Shown: one piece after another, positions 8,367 to 16,981 of the stretch
Position numbering within the stretch: position 1 is the first letter of the stretch
Layout: every line of letters begins with the position of its first letter
Assembly: GCA_009782265.1 (NCBI GenBank)
Contig: WRJM01000007.1
Coordinates: forward strand, 1 to 33,304
From: Oscillospiraceae bacterium
GTDB taxonomy: Bacteria > Bacillota > Clostridia > Oscillospirales > Ruminococcaceae
Direction of reading: 5' to 3'
DNA: 33,304 bases
Program-made: the position numbers and the translations under genes
Notes under the pieces: generated by a model
Told to the model about the DNA's origin: nothing
Databases searched by the model: none
Seen by the model: only the letters and a program-made list of their open reading frames with translations

Positions 8367-8432
8367 AATAACAGGGTAAGGATTAACAGTAAAACGCTTC
8401 GGCGTTTTACTGTATAATCGAACCCTGTTATT
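8367..8432. terminator. Nested hairpin, probable bidirectional terminator
   Basis: Outer AATAACAGGGT/ACCCTGTTATT, inner ACAGTAAAACGC-TTCG-GCGTTTTACTGT; T-rich on both sides (TTATTTTTGC minus, TTTGTTTTTTTT plus). Confidence 0.75.
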
Positions 8433-8518
8433 ATTTGTTTTTTTTAAAGGTTTATTCTAACCAGTGAAATAAAATGTCTTGTAAAAGAGTTATCGTGAAC
8501 CGATTCTTCCTCTAAGGG

Positions 8519-9112
8519 TTATTCCGTTAAACCCAAACGAGCCAAGAAAACGGTTTCTACGTCCTCGATAGGGTAAGAATGTATTAGAACAGGCATTTTT
8601 TCATTGCTCACATCACTGATGTCGAATATAAATTCTTGGTAAAGCGGAACGGGTTCTCCTTTGCCTTCGTCACGATAACCAAAGCCGAAAAAGGTTATTT
8701 CTACAGTTTTGTTTTCCGTAACCTCTACCGTGTAATCAAGCTTTACATAGTATTCGTACTCAAACAACAATTCACTTGCATAATAAATTATGGGGTCTTG
8801 CATTGTTACGATAGCTTCATTATTCCACTTCCAATAAAAATCCGAATCTCTCATAGGAATTAGCTGAGGGTAGTTTACAATATATCCTTGTTCTTTGAGT
8901 TCCTCTTTTTTATTGCTTTCAATCATAGGTCCGGATATTAAAGCAACAATCGTATTCCCGCCGTTGTCCTGCCGCGGAAAAATAACATTGTTATCTGCAT
9001 TTGCAGAGTTAACCAAAGATTGATTTAAAAAAAACCACAGTCCGGAAATTAATATCAGGATTAATAAAAACGAAAGAGTAGCTTTAAAAAGAAACTTTTT
9101 TGATATGGGCAT
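8519..9112 (-). CDS. Hypothetical membrane-anchored or secreted protein
   Basis: N-terminal hydrophobic segment; AAAAGGAG RBS; 20 bp after the upstream gene. Confidence 0.7.
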   Translation of the reverse strand: MPISKKFLFKATLSFLLILILISGLWFFLNQSLVNSANADNNVIFPRQDNGGNTIVALISGPMIESNKKEELKEQGYIVNYPQLIPMRDSDFYWKWNNEAIVTMQDPIIYYASELLFEYEYYVKLDYTVEVTENKTVEITFFGFGYRDEGKGEPVPLYQEFIFDISDVSNEKMPVLIHSYPIEDVETVFLARLGLTE

Positions 9113-9132
9113 AACGAACTCCTTTTAATGGA

Positions 9133-9693
9133 TTAATGATATACTTTATACGATAACGAATTTTTATTTGTTCCATCTTTTATAAATTTTATTGTCATAT
9201 ATTCAGCTTCATAATTTATAGATGTGCCGAGATTAAACCCGTAAACCTTATTCACAGCGTTAAAATTAAAAGTATAAGTAGGACCCTCCTGCCATCCGTT
9301 AGTGGTTGTAGGAAGCATAAAGTAAACAGTAAATTTTACTGTTGCGGTAGTGTTTATTTCCAATTTTGCCATGTTTAAATAACTGCGCGGTGAGCCAAGT
9401 TTGAAAGTTGGTGAATAAAATAAGGTTGCACCTGATGCGAAAGTGAAGGAATCGCTAAAAACATACCCATTTGCTAAACTTACGGTTGACCTTGTTAAAA
9501 GCGTACTATTAAGATACGCTAATGTTTCCGGGTCTGTTACCTCTTTATATTGTGGGGTAACCTGTAAATTTGAACGTTGCCTTTGCTCTTCCTGCGCCGA
9601 AACGGTTAATGTGCCGAGAGAAGCGGTCATTATCACCGCAAGAACCAATGCCAGTACCTTGTTGATTTTAACTTTCATTGCTTTTGTGAACAT
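9133..9693 (-). CDS. Hypothetical secreted protein with signal peptide
   Basis: KINKVLALVLAVIMTASLGTLTVSAQEE signal peptide; AAGGAGGA RBS at correct spacing. Confidence 0.75.
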   Translation of the reverse strand: MFTKAMKVKINKVLALVLAVIMTASLGTLTVSAQEEQRQRSNLQVTPQYKEVTDPETLAYLNSTLLTRSTVSLANGYVFSDSFTFASGATLFYSPTFKLGSPRSYLNMAKLEINTTATVKFTVYFMLPTTTNGWQEGPTYTFNFNAVNKVYGFNLGTSINYEAEYMTIKFIKDGTNKNSLSYKVYH

Positions 9694-10050
9694 ATTTATG
9701 TTCCTCCTTGATATAATATTCCTATAAAATAGGTTGTGTTCATATTATATCAAATGATTTTAAAAAAATATATCAAAAAAAGTTACAAAATACTGTTCAT
9801 TTATTGAAATAAGTGTTGATTGTTTTTAACCTCTCACCGGAAATGCCGACTGTCAGCGACAATACAGCTACTGTTGCCAAATGTCCTCACCCCATCGAAC
9901 GACACTCCTTTTTACCAAAAATATAATTTTTTATTATTTTTTATATTTTACCATGTTTTTCTAATAATGTCAACTCTTTTTGAAATATCGCGGAAACATA
10001 TTACGTAAAACCCGTAGAACTGAAATAATTTTACAGAAATCTTGTATTTT

Positions 10051-10821
10051 TCAAGAAATAGAATCCGAGTTTACCGCCCTGATTAACATAATTTCCCCCG
10101 ACGACAGCGCGGTAATTTCACCGCTTTTGCTTTTTACCAAAAGCCGCGCAGAATCGTCTATGCCAATAACTGTTCCGAAAAATGTTTCGTTGTTATGCAC
10201 ATATGAAATTTCCTGTCCCGTAAGACAGGATAACGCTTTATATTCTTTTAAGCAGGATTTAAAATCGTTTTTGAAATTTTCAAGCTCGTTTATAATAAAA
10301 GCCGCTAATTCTTCACGGGTGCAGGTTGGATTATTACCGAATAACGAAACCGCGTTCAATTCGGGGAGCGCGGAAAAATCTGTGGTGTAGTTAATGCCGA
10401 TTCCGATAACTGCGTCATTCCCCGCTGATTCGGAAAGGATTCCGCAAAGCTTTCTGCCGCCGATTAAAACATCATTGACCCATTTAATTTCCGGCTTCCG
10501 CGCTGTTAAAGCGGTAACGGCACGGCAGACAGCAACTGCGGCGGCGGGCGTCAGGAAGCTTATATTTTGTAAGTTTTTTAAGACGTTCTTTAGGACGTCC
10601 TTCAGGACAACGCTCATATAAATCCCCGTTTCCGGCGGGGAAATAAACTTATGCCCGAACCTGCCGCGTCCGGCGGTTTGCGTTTCGGTAAAAAAGACGG
10701 CATTGTTGTTTAAAAGCGGTGCTTTTTCTTTGGCGATAATATTTGTGGAGGTTACGCTGTCAAAGCGGAAAAGCGCGGTGTTTTGGTTGTTTAAAAGGCT
10801 TTTAATCATTTCAATGTTCAT
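10051..10821 (-). CDS. birA: Biotin--[acetyl-CoA-carboxylase] ligase (no N-terminal HTH)
   Basis: TETQTAGRGRFGHKF and KWVNDVLIGGRKLCGIL motifs. Confidence 0.88.
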   Translation of the reverse strand: MNIEMIKSLLNNQNTALFRFDSVTSTNIIAKEKAPLLNNNAVFFTETQTAGRGRFGHKFISPPETGIYMSVVLKDVLKNVLKNLQNISFLTPAAAVAVCRAVTALTARKPEIKWVNDVLIGGRKLCGILSESAGNDAVIGIGINYTTDFSALPELNAVSLFGNNPTCTREELAAFIINELENFKNDFKSCLKEYKALSCLTGQEISYVHNNETFFGTVIGIDDSARLLVKSKSGEITALSSGEIMLIRAVNSDSIS

Positions 10822-10848
10822 AAAACACCCATTACAGAAAAATTTTTG

Positions 10849-10877
10849 TTGACAAGGTAAATTTTTTATGTTATACT
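10849..10877 (+). promoter_or_regulatory. sigma-A type promoter of rpsT
   Basis: TTGACA - 17 bp - TATACT upstream of rpsT. Confidence 0.85.
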
Positions 10878-10943
10878 ATATTTTGTCACGTGCAGGAACG
10901 CTTGGTCGTTTCGCCAGAAATATATGGCAAGGGAGGGGAAAAA

Positions 10944-11180
10944 ATGCCCAATATTAAGTCTGCTAAAAAAAGAGTTTTGGTATCTAAAGCGGCGAACACA
11001 CGCAACAAAGCGAAGAAGAGCGAACTGAAAACGCTTCTTAAAAAAGTGAACGCTGAAAACGCGGATAAGACGGTTGTGCTTGAAGCAACAAAGAAAATCG
11101 ACCGTGCGGCTACCAAAGGGCTTATTCATAAAAACAAGGCGGCGCGTATTAAAAGCCGTTTAGCAAAGAAAGCGATATAA
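10944..11180 (+). CDS. rpsT: 30S ribosomal protein S20
   Basis: MPNIKSAKKRVLVSKAANTRNKAKKS...; GGGAGGGG RBS. Confidence 0.97.
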   Translation: MPNIKSAKKRVLVSKAANTRNKAKKSELKTLLKKVNAENADKTVVLEATKKIDRAATKGLIHKNKAARIKSRLAKKAI

Positions 11181-11186
11181 TAATAT

Positions 11187-11259
11187 GTAGGGGACGCCCT
11201 GTGCGGCGTCCCTTTTAATGTTGCGCGGATATTTTTGGGCGGTTGAGACCGCCCCTTAC
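11187..11259. repeat. GTAGGG-family palindromic element between rpsT and hemW
   Basis: GTAGGGGACGCCCTGTGCGGCGTCCC ... GGGCGGTTGAGACCGCCCCTTAC. Confidence 0.88.
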
Positions 11260-11260
11260 G

Positions 11261-12376
11261 TTATCTTTTAATCTGCACGGGTACATATTGTTCCGCGGGT
11301 TTGGTGGTGAGCTTGCCGATTATGCGGTTTGAAACCAAAAAGCCTTCTTTGGTTATTGATATGCCTTTATCGGTGATTTTGAGATAATCGGGCGGCACTA
11401 ATTTGCATCTTCTCAGCATGTCCTCTTTTTTAAGCCCGAAGCGTTCACATTCCGTAAACGTCAAGCCCTCGTTCAGCCTGAGCTTCAGCATGGCATAATC
11501 GGAGAAGTTTACGTTGTCGCGGTCGGTTACAACGGTTTCCTGAACGATTGATTTAATGAAAGCTTTAATGTTGTTTTTTACATAAAACCGCTCACCCTCA
11601 TAATAGGAATGGGCAGACGCGCCGATTCCGAGATAGGGCTGGCTTTTCCAGTATTTGAGGTTGTGGGGGGATTCATAACCGGGTTTTGCGAAGTTGCTGA
11701 TTTCGTACTGCATGAAGCCGTGTTCTTCAAGCGCGCTTACAGCCGTCAGGTAAATCTGCGACGTCATATACTCGTCCGGCAGTTTCAGCCCCATATTGGC
11801 ATACGGCGTTGACGGTTCAATTTTAAGCATATAGGCAGACACGTGTTTTACGCTGTCGCCAAGCCCTGAAAGGATTTTAATGCTTCTGCGGACGCTGTCC
11901 GGCGTTTGGTTGGGAATCCCAAGCATTAAGTCTACGGAAATGTTTTTGAAGCCGCCGCTCTGCGCGATTCTGACCGCGTTTGAAGCGTCCTCTGAGGTAT
12001 GCCCGCGCATAAGCGAGCGCAGTTCAGCGTTGGAAAACGATTGCACACCGATAGATATACGGTTGACGCCGCAGCCTTTGAGCGAAGAAAGCGATTCCTG
12101 CGTTAAAGTATTCGGGTTGGCTTCAATTGTGATTTCCGCGCTGTCATCGAATTTAAGCTTGCCCATAATGCGGCAGACGTCCCACCATGCCGCGCTCGGT
12201 GTGCCGCCGCCGAAGTAAATAGTATCGAAGTGTTCTTTGTAATGCTCGGCGTTGCGGATAACCGCGTCCGCGTAGGCGAAGGAATGGCGGCTGTCGTATG
12301 GCTGGGAGAAAAAGTCGCAGTAGGGGCATTTTTCAAGACAAAAGGGAATGTGGATATATAAACCTAAGTTAGGCAT
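11261..12376 (-). CDS. hemW: Radical SAM family heme chaperone HemW
   Basis: YIHIPFCLEKCPYCDF CxxxCxxC motif, GGGTPS, next to lepA. Confidence 0.92.
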   Translation of the reverse strand: MPNLGLYIHIPFCLEKCPYCDFFSQPYDSRHSFAYADAVIRNAEHYKEHFDTIYFGGGTPSAAWWDVCRIMGKLKFDDSAEITIEANPNTLTQESLSSLKGCGVNRISIGVQSFSNAELRSLMRGHTSEDASNAVRIAQSGGFKNISVDLMLGIPNQTPDSVRRSIKILSGLGDSVKHVSAYMLKIEPSTPYANMGLKLPDEYMTSQIYLTAVSALEEHGFMQYEISNFAKPGYESPHNLKYWKSQPYLGIGASAHSYYEGERFYVKNNIKAFIKSIVQETVVTDRDNVNFSDYAMLKLRLNEGLTFTECERFGLKKEDMLRRCKLVPPDYLKITDKGISITKEGFLVSNRIIGKLTTKPAEQYVPVQIKR

Positions 12377-12434
12377 GGCTTTTCCTCCTTTTTTATTATA
12401 TTTCGGGTAAACCCTTTACATATTATATCGTCCG

Positions 12435-14240
12435 CTACGTATCCAACTTTAACACCGCCATAAACGCTTCCGGCGGAACTTCCACCGAACCTAACTGCCG
12501 CATTTTCTTTTTGCCCTCTTTTTGCTTTTCCAAAAGCTTCTTCTTGCGCGTAATATCGCCGCCGTAGCATTTCGCAAGCACGTCCTTACGCATAGCTTTG
12601 ACTGTTTCGCGGGCGATAATTTTCCCGCCGATTGCCGCTTGTATCGGCACTTCAAAAAGTTGTCTGGGGATATTGTCTTTCAGCTTTTCGGCGATTCTGC
12701 GCCCTCTTGCGTAGGCTTTATCGGTATGCACTATAAACGACAGCGCGTCTACCACGTCGCCGTTCAGAAGCACGTCAAGCTTCACAAGTTTAGACGGCGC
12801 GAAGCCGCTGATTTCATAGTCAAAGCTGGCGTAACCTCTTGTTTTAGATTTCAGTAAATCGAAAAAGTCATAAACGATTTCGTTCAAGGGCAAATCAAAG
12901 TGCATGTCCACGCGCTTTTCGTCAAGGTATTTCATATCTTTGAAAACGCCGCGCCGTTCAATGCTGATTTCCATAATCGCGCCGATATAATCCGACGGCG
13001 CGATGATATGCGCGTCAGTCATAGGCTCAAATGCTTGGTTGATTTCAGACGGGTTGGGGTAATTGGCAGGGTTGTCAATGGTGATTTTTTCGCCTGTCAC
13101 CGTTTCGATTTCATATATTACCGACGGTGCGGTGGTAATCAAATCAAGGTTGTATTCCCGCTCCAAACGCTCCTGAATTATTTCCATATGCAAAAGCCCC
13201 AAGAACCCGCACCGGAAGCCGAAACCGAGCGCGTTTGAGGTTTCCGCTTCAAACACCAAGGCGGCGTCGTTCAAGCGCAGTTTTTCTAAAGCTTCTTTGA
13301 GGTCGTTGTACTTTGCGCCGTCCGCGGGGTAAATCCCGCTGAAAACCATGGGAAGTACGGGACGATAACCGGGCAGTGCTTCGTTTGCGGGGTTTTCCGC
13401 GCTGACGACCGTATCGCCTACTTGTGTGTCGCCGATAGATTTAATGCTTGCGGCAATAAAGCCGACCTCACCCGCTTTTAATTCATTAGCGGGAATAAGC
13501 CCCGTCGCGCCCATAAAGCCAAGCTCGACAATTTGAAACTCCGCGCCGGTTGCAAACATTCTGATTTTATCGCCGGTGTTAATTTTACCGGTCTTTACGC
13601 GGATATAAATAATAACGCCCTTGTATAAATCATAATAACTGTCGAAAATTAACGCTTTGAAAGGCTTTTCGGTATCGCCTTCCGGCGGGGGAATATCGGC
13701 GATGACGCGCTCTAAAACGTCGCGGATATTCACGCCGTTTTTGGCGGAAATGCAGGGCGCGTCAAGCGCGGGTATGCCGATTACGTTTTCAATTTCCTCT
13801 TTTGCCGTTTGCGGGTCTGCGGCGGGGAGGTCGATTTTATTAATCACGGGAACAAGCTCTAAGCCTTGTTCAACCGCAAGATAGGCGTTCGCCAACGTCT
13901 GTGCTTCTATCCCCTGTGACGCGTCCACAATCAAAATTGCGCCCTCACAGGCGTTCAGACTGCGGCTGACTTCATAGCTGAAATCCACGTGCCCGGGCGT
14001 GTCGATGAGGTTCAAAATATATTCGTTCCCGTCAAGTGCGATATAATTCATGCGGACGGCGCGGGCTTTAATCGTTATGCCGCGCTCGCGTTCCAAGTCC
14101 ATGTTGTCAAGCAATTGTGCTTCCATATCGCGCAGAGCGACGGTTTGGGTAAGCTCTAAAAGCCTGTCGGCAAGGGTAGATTTTCCGTGGTCGATATGCG
14201 CGACAATGCAGAAATTGCGGACGTTTTTCGGGTATTCCAA
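12435..14240 (-). CDS. lepA: Elongation factor 4 (LepA)
   Basis: [33 protein letters not shown], 601 aa. Confidence 0.97.
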   Translation of the reverse strand: MEYPKNVRNFCIVAHIDHGKSTLADRLLELTQTVALRDMEAQLLDNMDLERERGITIKARAVRMNYIALDGNEYILNLIDTPGHVDFSYEVSRSLNACEGAILIVDASQGIEAQTLANAYLAVEQGLELVPVINKIDLPAADPQTAKEEIENVIGIPALDAPCISAKNGVNIRDVLERVIADIPPPEGDTEKPFKALIFDSYYDLYKGVIIYIRVKTGKINTGDKIRMFATGAEFQIVELGFMGATGLIPANELKAGEVGFIAASIKSIGDTQVGDTVVSAENPANEALPGYRPVLPMVFSGIYPADGAKYNDLKEALEKLRLNDAALVFEAETSNALGFGFRCGFLGLLHMEIIQERLEREYNLDLITTAPSVIYEIETVTGEKITIDNPANYPNPSEINQAFEPMTDAHIIAPSDYIGAIMEISIERRGVFKDMKYLDEKRVDMHFDLPLNEIVYDFFDLLKSKTRGYASFDYEISGFAPSKLVKLDVLLNGDVVDALSFIVHTDKAYARGRRIAEKLKDNIPRQLFEVPIQAAIGGKIIARETVKAMRKDVLAKCYGGDITRKKKLLEKQKEGKKKMRQLGSVEVPPEAFMAVLKLDT

Positions 14241-14277
14241 AGGGGGTGAGCTCCTTTTTAATAATCATTTTGTTTGA

Positions 14278-14305
14278 TAGGGGGGCGAACATATCGCCCC
14301 CTATT
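14278..14305. repeat. Palindrome related to the GTAGGG family
   Basis: ATAGGGGGGCGAACATATCGCCCCCTAT followed by a T-rich run. Confidence 0.7.
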
Positions 14306-14329
14306 TTTATTTATTTTTTACATTAAACT

Positions 14330-16303
14330 TTAAAACATGTAATAAAGTGCGTCAAATACGTCTTCAAAATCGAATCCGTAGTAGAAAAAGTCTTCAAGCA
14401 AATCTTCAATTCCTAAGTTACCGAGCGCGTCCATAATGATTTCTTCGAGTTTTTCCATATCCCTGCGGTTATTGATGTCGAGAACGTTGCTTCCGGAGGT
14501 TTCGGGTTTAACGATTTTCGCGCCTGTGTCGGTTGTTGACGTGATTTCAATATCAAAGGCTTTCATACCTAAAACAGTAACCGAACCGCTGACGTCCTGC
14601 GTTTTTCCTTTAGAAGAGAAGTTAAGCTTTACGCTTGAATATGCCTGCGGGATTGAAATTTCCAACTTACCGCTGATTAAACCGTTCTTTTCAACTTTAA
14701 AATCGGAATAGTCAATGTCTAAATAATATTCATCATAACCGTCGTCAAAGTAAAGCGAAATTTCGCCGGTTTTCGCGCCGCTTTTTTCCGTACCGCTGTC
14801 GGTAAAGCCTATATTGGTTTCGCTCCAGTAATCATCATATCTGATTTCAAGCCCGTTTGCGTACTTATCGCCGTCTTTAACCGAAGTATAGCTTGCGTAG
14901 AAATCTTCAATAAAGATTTCCCGTTTTATTACGTTTTTGCCGCTGATGTAAACATTCATTGTACCAATGGATTCGCTGAAGAATTCATCGGCGTAAGGGC
15001 TGTTTGCGGTGTCTTCTAAGCTGTCAAGCAGTTCGCGGAGCATTTCTTTCGCGCCGTTATAATAGCCGTAGGGCATGATTGAATACAAATTATCGTCTAA
15101 TATATTGAGCAATTCTTTGCTTTCAAGAATCGCTTCTAACGCTGTTTTAACCAATTCATACATCAATTTGCCGTTCAGGTCGATTTTATACATGTCGCAG
15201 GTTTGGTTAATTCCTTTTAAGCTTACGGTTTTACCAGTGTTTACAACGGCTTCTTTTGTCACTTCAAAATACTTGTCTAAAACCTTATCGCCGACCTTGC
15301 CGAGCTCTTTCATCAGCTTGTCGGTATCCATGCTTGCCGCCGAAACGGACGCTGAATACTGCCCCGTCATTTCATTCATTAGGTCGGACACGTCGCCGAG
15401 CAGTATGTAATAATCCGAAAGCTCGGGAATTTTTGCAATCAGTTGATTTTCAAACTGCCATAATGAAAACGAAATTGCTGTTCCCATTGCGTCAGCACCG
15501 AAAGAGATATAGGCGTTTTTGCCGTCTGAAATGATTTCGTAGTCAAAGCCTATACTGGAAAGGTCAATGTCACCGAGCATGGAAAGCAAATCCTTTGAGG
15601 GCGTAATGGTAATGCTTCCGGATTCGGACATTTTGCCGTTTGAATCAAACGGGAGAATGGACGAAAAAGTGCTTGTGAACGAGTTAATTGAATCGCGCTC
15701 CGCTTTTTCAAGCGGCGTTTTCGGTCCGTTCAGGAAGAACAGTACGCAAGCGACAGCAATCCCTGCAACTGCAAGGCAGATTAATGTAACAATCAGGGGA
15801 GTGACGCTTTTGCTTGCGGTTACTGCGGGTGCAGACACGTTCATTTGCGGGGCAAAATTGCCGTAACCCATGTTGCTTGCGGCGTTGCCTTGATTGCTTT
15901 GCATATTGTCGTTTAAACTGCCGTAAAAATCCGTGTACGGATTGGATTGGGGCTGTTGCTGCTGTATCGGCGGGGGTTGCGTCTGCGGGGGCTGCTGATA
16001 TACCGAATACTGCGGCTGAATCGGCTGCTGCTGAACCATCGGCTGTTGATACATGGGCTGCTGTACAGGCTGCTGCATAGGCTGTTCGTACTGCACAGGC
16101 TGTTGATACATGGGCTGCTGTACAGGCTGCTGCATAGGCTGTTCGTACTGCACAGGCTGTTGGTATATAGGCTGTTGCGGTTGCTGGTACATAGGCTGTT
16201 CAGGCATGGGTTGCTGCGGTTGTACCTGCGGTTGCTGTTCGCCGGGGTTAAAGAGTAAGTTGTTATCTACGTCTAAGGGGTTCGGTTTGTAATTGTTATC
16301 CAT
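14330..16303 (-). CDS. Q/P-rich N-terminal tail, single TM and large extracytoplasmic domain; function unknown
   Basis: Start MDNNYKPNPLDVDNN with GGAGGT RBS; QQPMYQQPVQYEQP repeats; TM VTPLIVTLICLAVAGIAVACVLFFL. Confidence 0.85.
   Translation of the reverse strand: MDNNYKPNPLDVDNNLLFNPGEQQPQVQPQQPMPEQPMYQQPQQPIYQQPVQYEQPMQQPVQQPMYQQPVQYEQPMQQPVQQPMYQQPMVQQQPIQPQYSVYQQPPQTQPPPIQQQQPQSNPYTDFYGSLNDNMQSNQGNAASNMGYGNFAPQMNVSAPAVTASKSVTPLIVTLICLAVAGIAVACVLFFLNGPKTPLEKAERDSINSFTSTFSSILPFDSNGKMSESGSITITPSKDLLSMLGDIDLSSIGFDYEIISDGKNAYISFGADAMGTAISFSLWQFENQLIAKIPELSDYYILLGDVSDLMNEMTGQYSASVSAASMDTDKLMKELGKVGDKVLDKYFEVTKEAVVNTGKTVSLKGINQTCDMYKIDLNGKLMYELVKTALEAILESKELLNILDDNLYSIMPYGYYNGAKEMLRELLDSLEDTANSPYADEFFSESIGTMNVYISGKNVIKREIFIEDFYASYTSVKDGDKYANGLEIRYDDYWSETNIGFTDSGTEKSGAKTGEISLYFDDGYDEYYLDIDYSDFKVEKNGLISGKLEISIPQAYSSVKLNFSSKGKTQDVSGSVTVLGMKAFDIEITSTTDTGAKIVKPETSGSNVLDINNRRDMEKLEEIIMDALGNLGIEDLLEDFFYYGFDFEDVFDALYYMF
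16041..16154. repeat. Two identical tandem 57-bp units in the Q/P-rich region
   Basis: GGCTGTTGATACATGGGCTGCTGTACAGGCTGCTGCATAGGCTGTTCGTACTGCACA x2. Confidence 0.93.
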
Positions 16304-16387
16304 GAAAAAACCTCCGTAAATATTTTGAATGATTTTTGGTTTAAAAAACTTTTTATTACTTTGAAAGTAAATAACAGATATTTCTAT

Positions 16388-16420
16388 GTATTGCCGCCCG
16401 CCGCAGGCGGGCGGCAATAC
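16388..16420. repeat. GC-rich perfect hairpin
   Basis: GTATTGCCGCCCGCC-GCA-GGCGGGCGGCAATAC, 15-bp stem, 3-nt loop. Confidence 0.95.
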
Positions 16421-16480
16421 GAAAAAATTTTTACTGTTAAATACAAAAGTAATAATAACTCATTTTAGTATAACATAGAT

Positions 16481-16981
16481 TCACTGCTTTGTCAATCTTT
16501 GTTTGAATCTTATTTTATCAAGCGTTACGGCGAATGTGATAAATAAAATTCCGCTTCCCGCGCCCTGAAGGCAGTCCCCTATAATCCCTGCGAAAGCACC
16601 TTCGCCGTAGATAAACCAACCGGTTATTAAATAACCCGTAACGGTAATCAAGCCGGCGGGGAGCACCATGAAGGCGTTTCGTTTTGTTAAGAAACTGTTA
16701 GCTTTCGGGGTAAACAGGAGCGTAAGAAGGGCTTTAATAATAAACGTGGGGAGAATAAAAACAGTGTACCCGCCGAGCGCGTCCGCCAGCGCACCGCCGA
16801 AGCCCGCCGCAAAAAGCGCGTACGGAAAAGGCAGAACACAAGCGGCAATGTATATTATGCTGTCGCCTATATGAATATAACCGTTTGCTACAGGTATTTT
16901 CCCGAAAAAAGTCAAGGTGGTTATAATGGCGGCAAACAAAGCTGATAAAACTAACGGTTTAATATTAAAATTATAACGCAT
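16481..16981 (-). CDS. ECF transporter S component, substrate unknown
   Basis: About 166 aa, multi-TM, GYIHIGDSIIYIAACVLPFPYALFAAGFGGALADALGGY; starts inside the metH 3' end. Confidence 0.75.
   Translation of the reverse strand: MRYNFNIKPLVLSALFAAIITTLTFFGKIPVANGYIHIGDSIIYIAACVLPFPYALFAAGFGGALADALGGYTVFILPTFIIKALLTLLFTPKANSFLTKRNAFMVLPAGLITVTGYLITGWFIYGEGAFAGIIGDCLQGAGSGILFITFAVTLDKIRFKQRLTKQ

Noticed and set aside
9834-9905. Calling the short island a tRNA or known riboswitch
   Set aside because: No cloverleaf or recognised aptamer motif could be drawn by eye; listed only as a low-confidence finding.
10573-10608. 12-bp degenerate repeat in birA (VLKDVLKNVLKN)
   Set aside because: Short and degenerate; plausible ordinary helix repeat, too weak to interpret.
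12900-13238. Plus-strand ORFs antisense to lepA, metH, recN, dxs and others
   Set aside because: High-GC third-position shadow ORFs on the opposite strand of clearly conserved genes; no homology or RBS.
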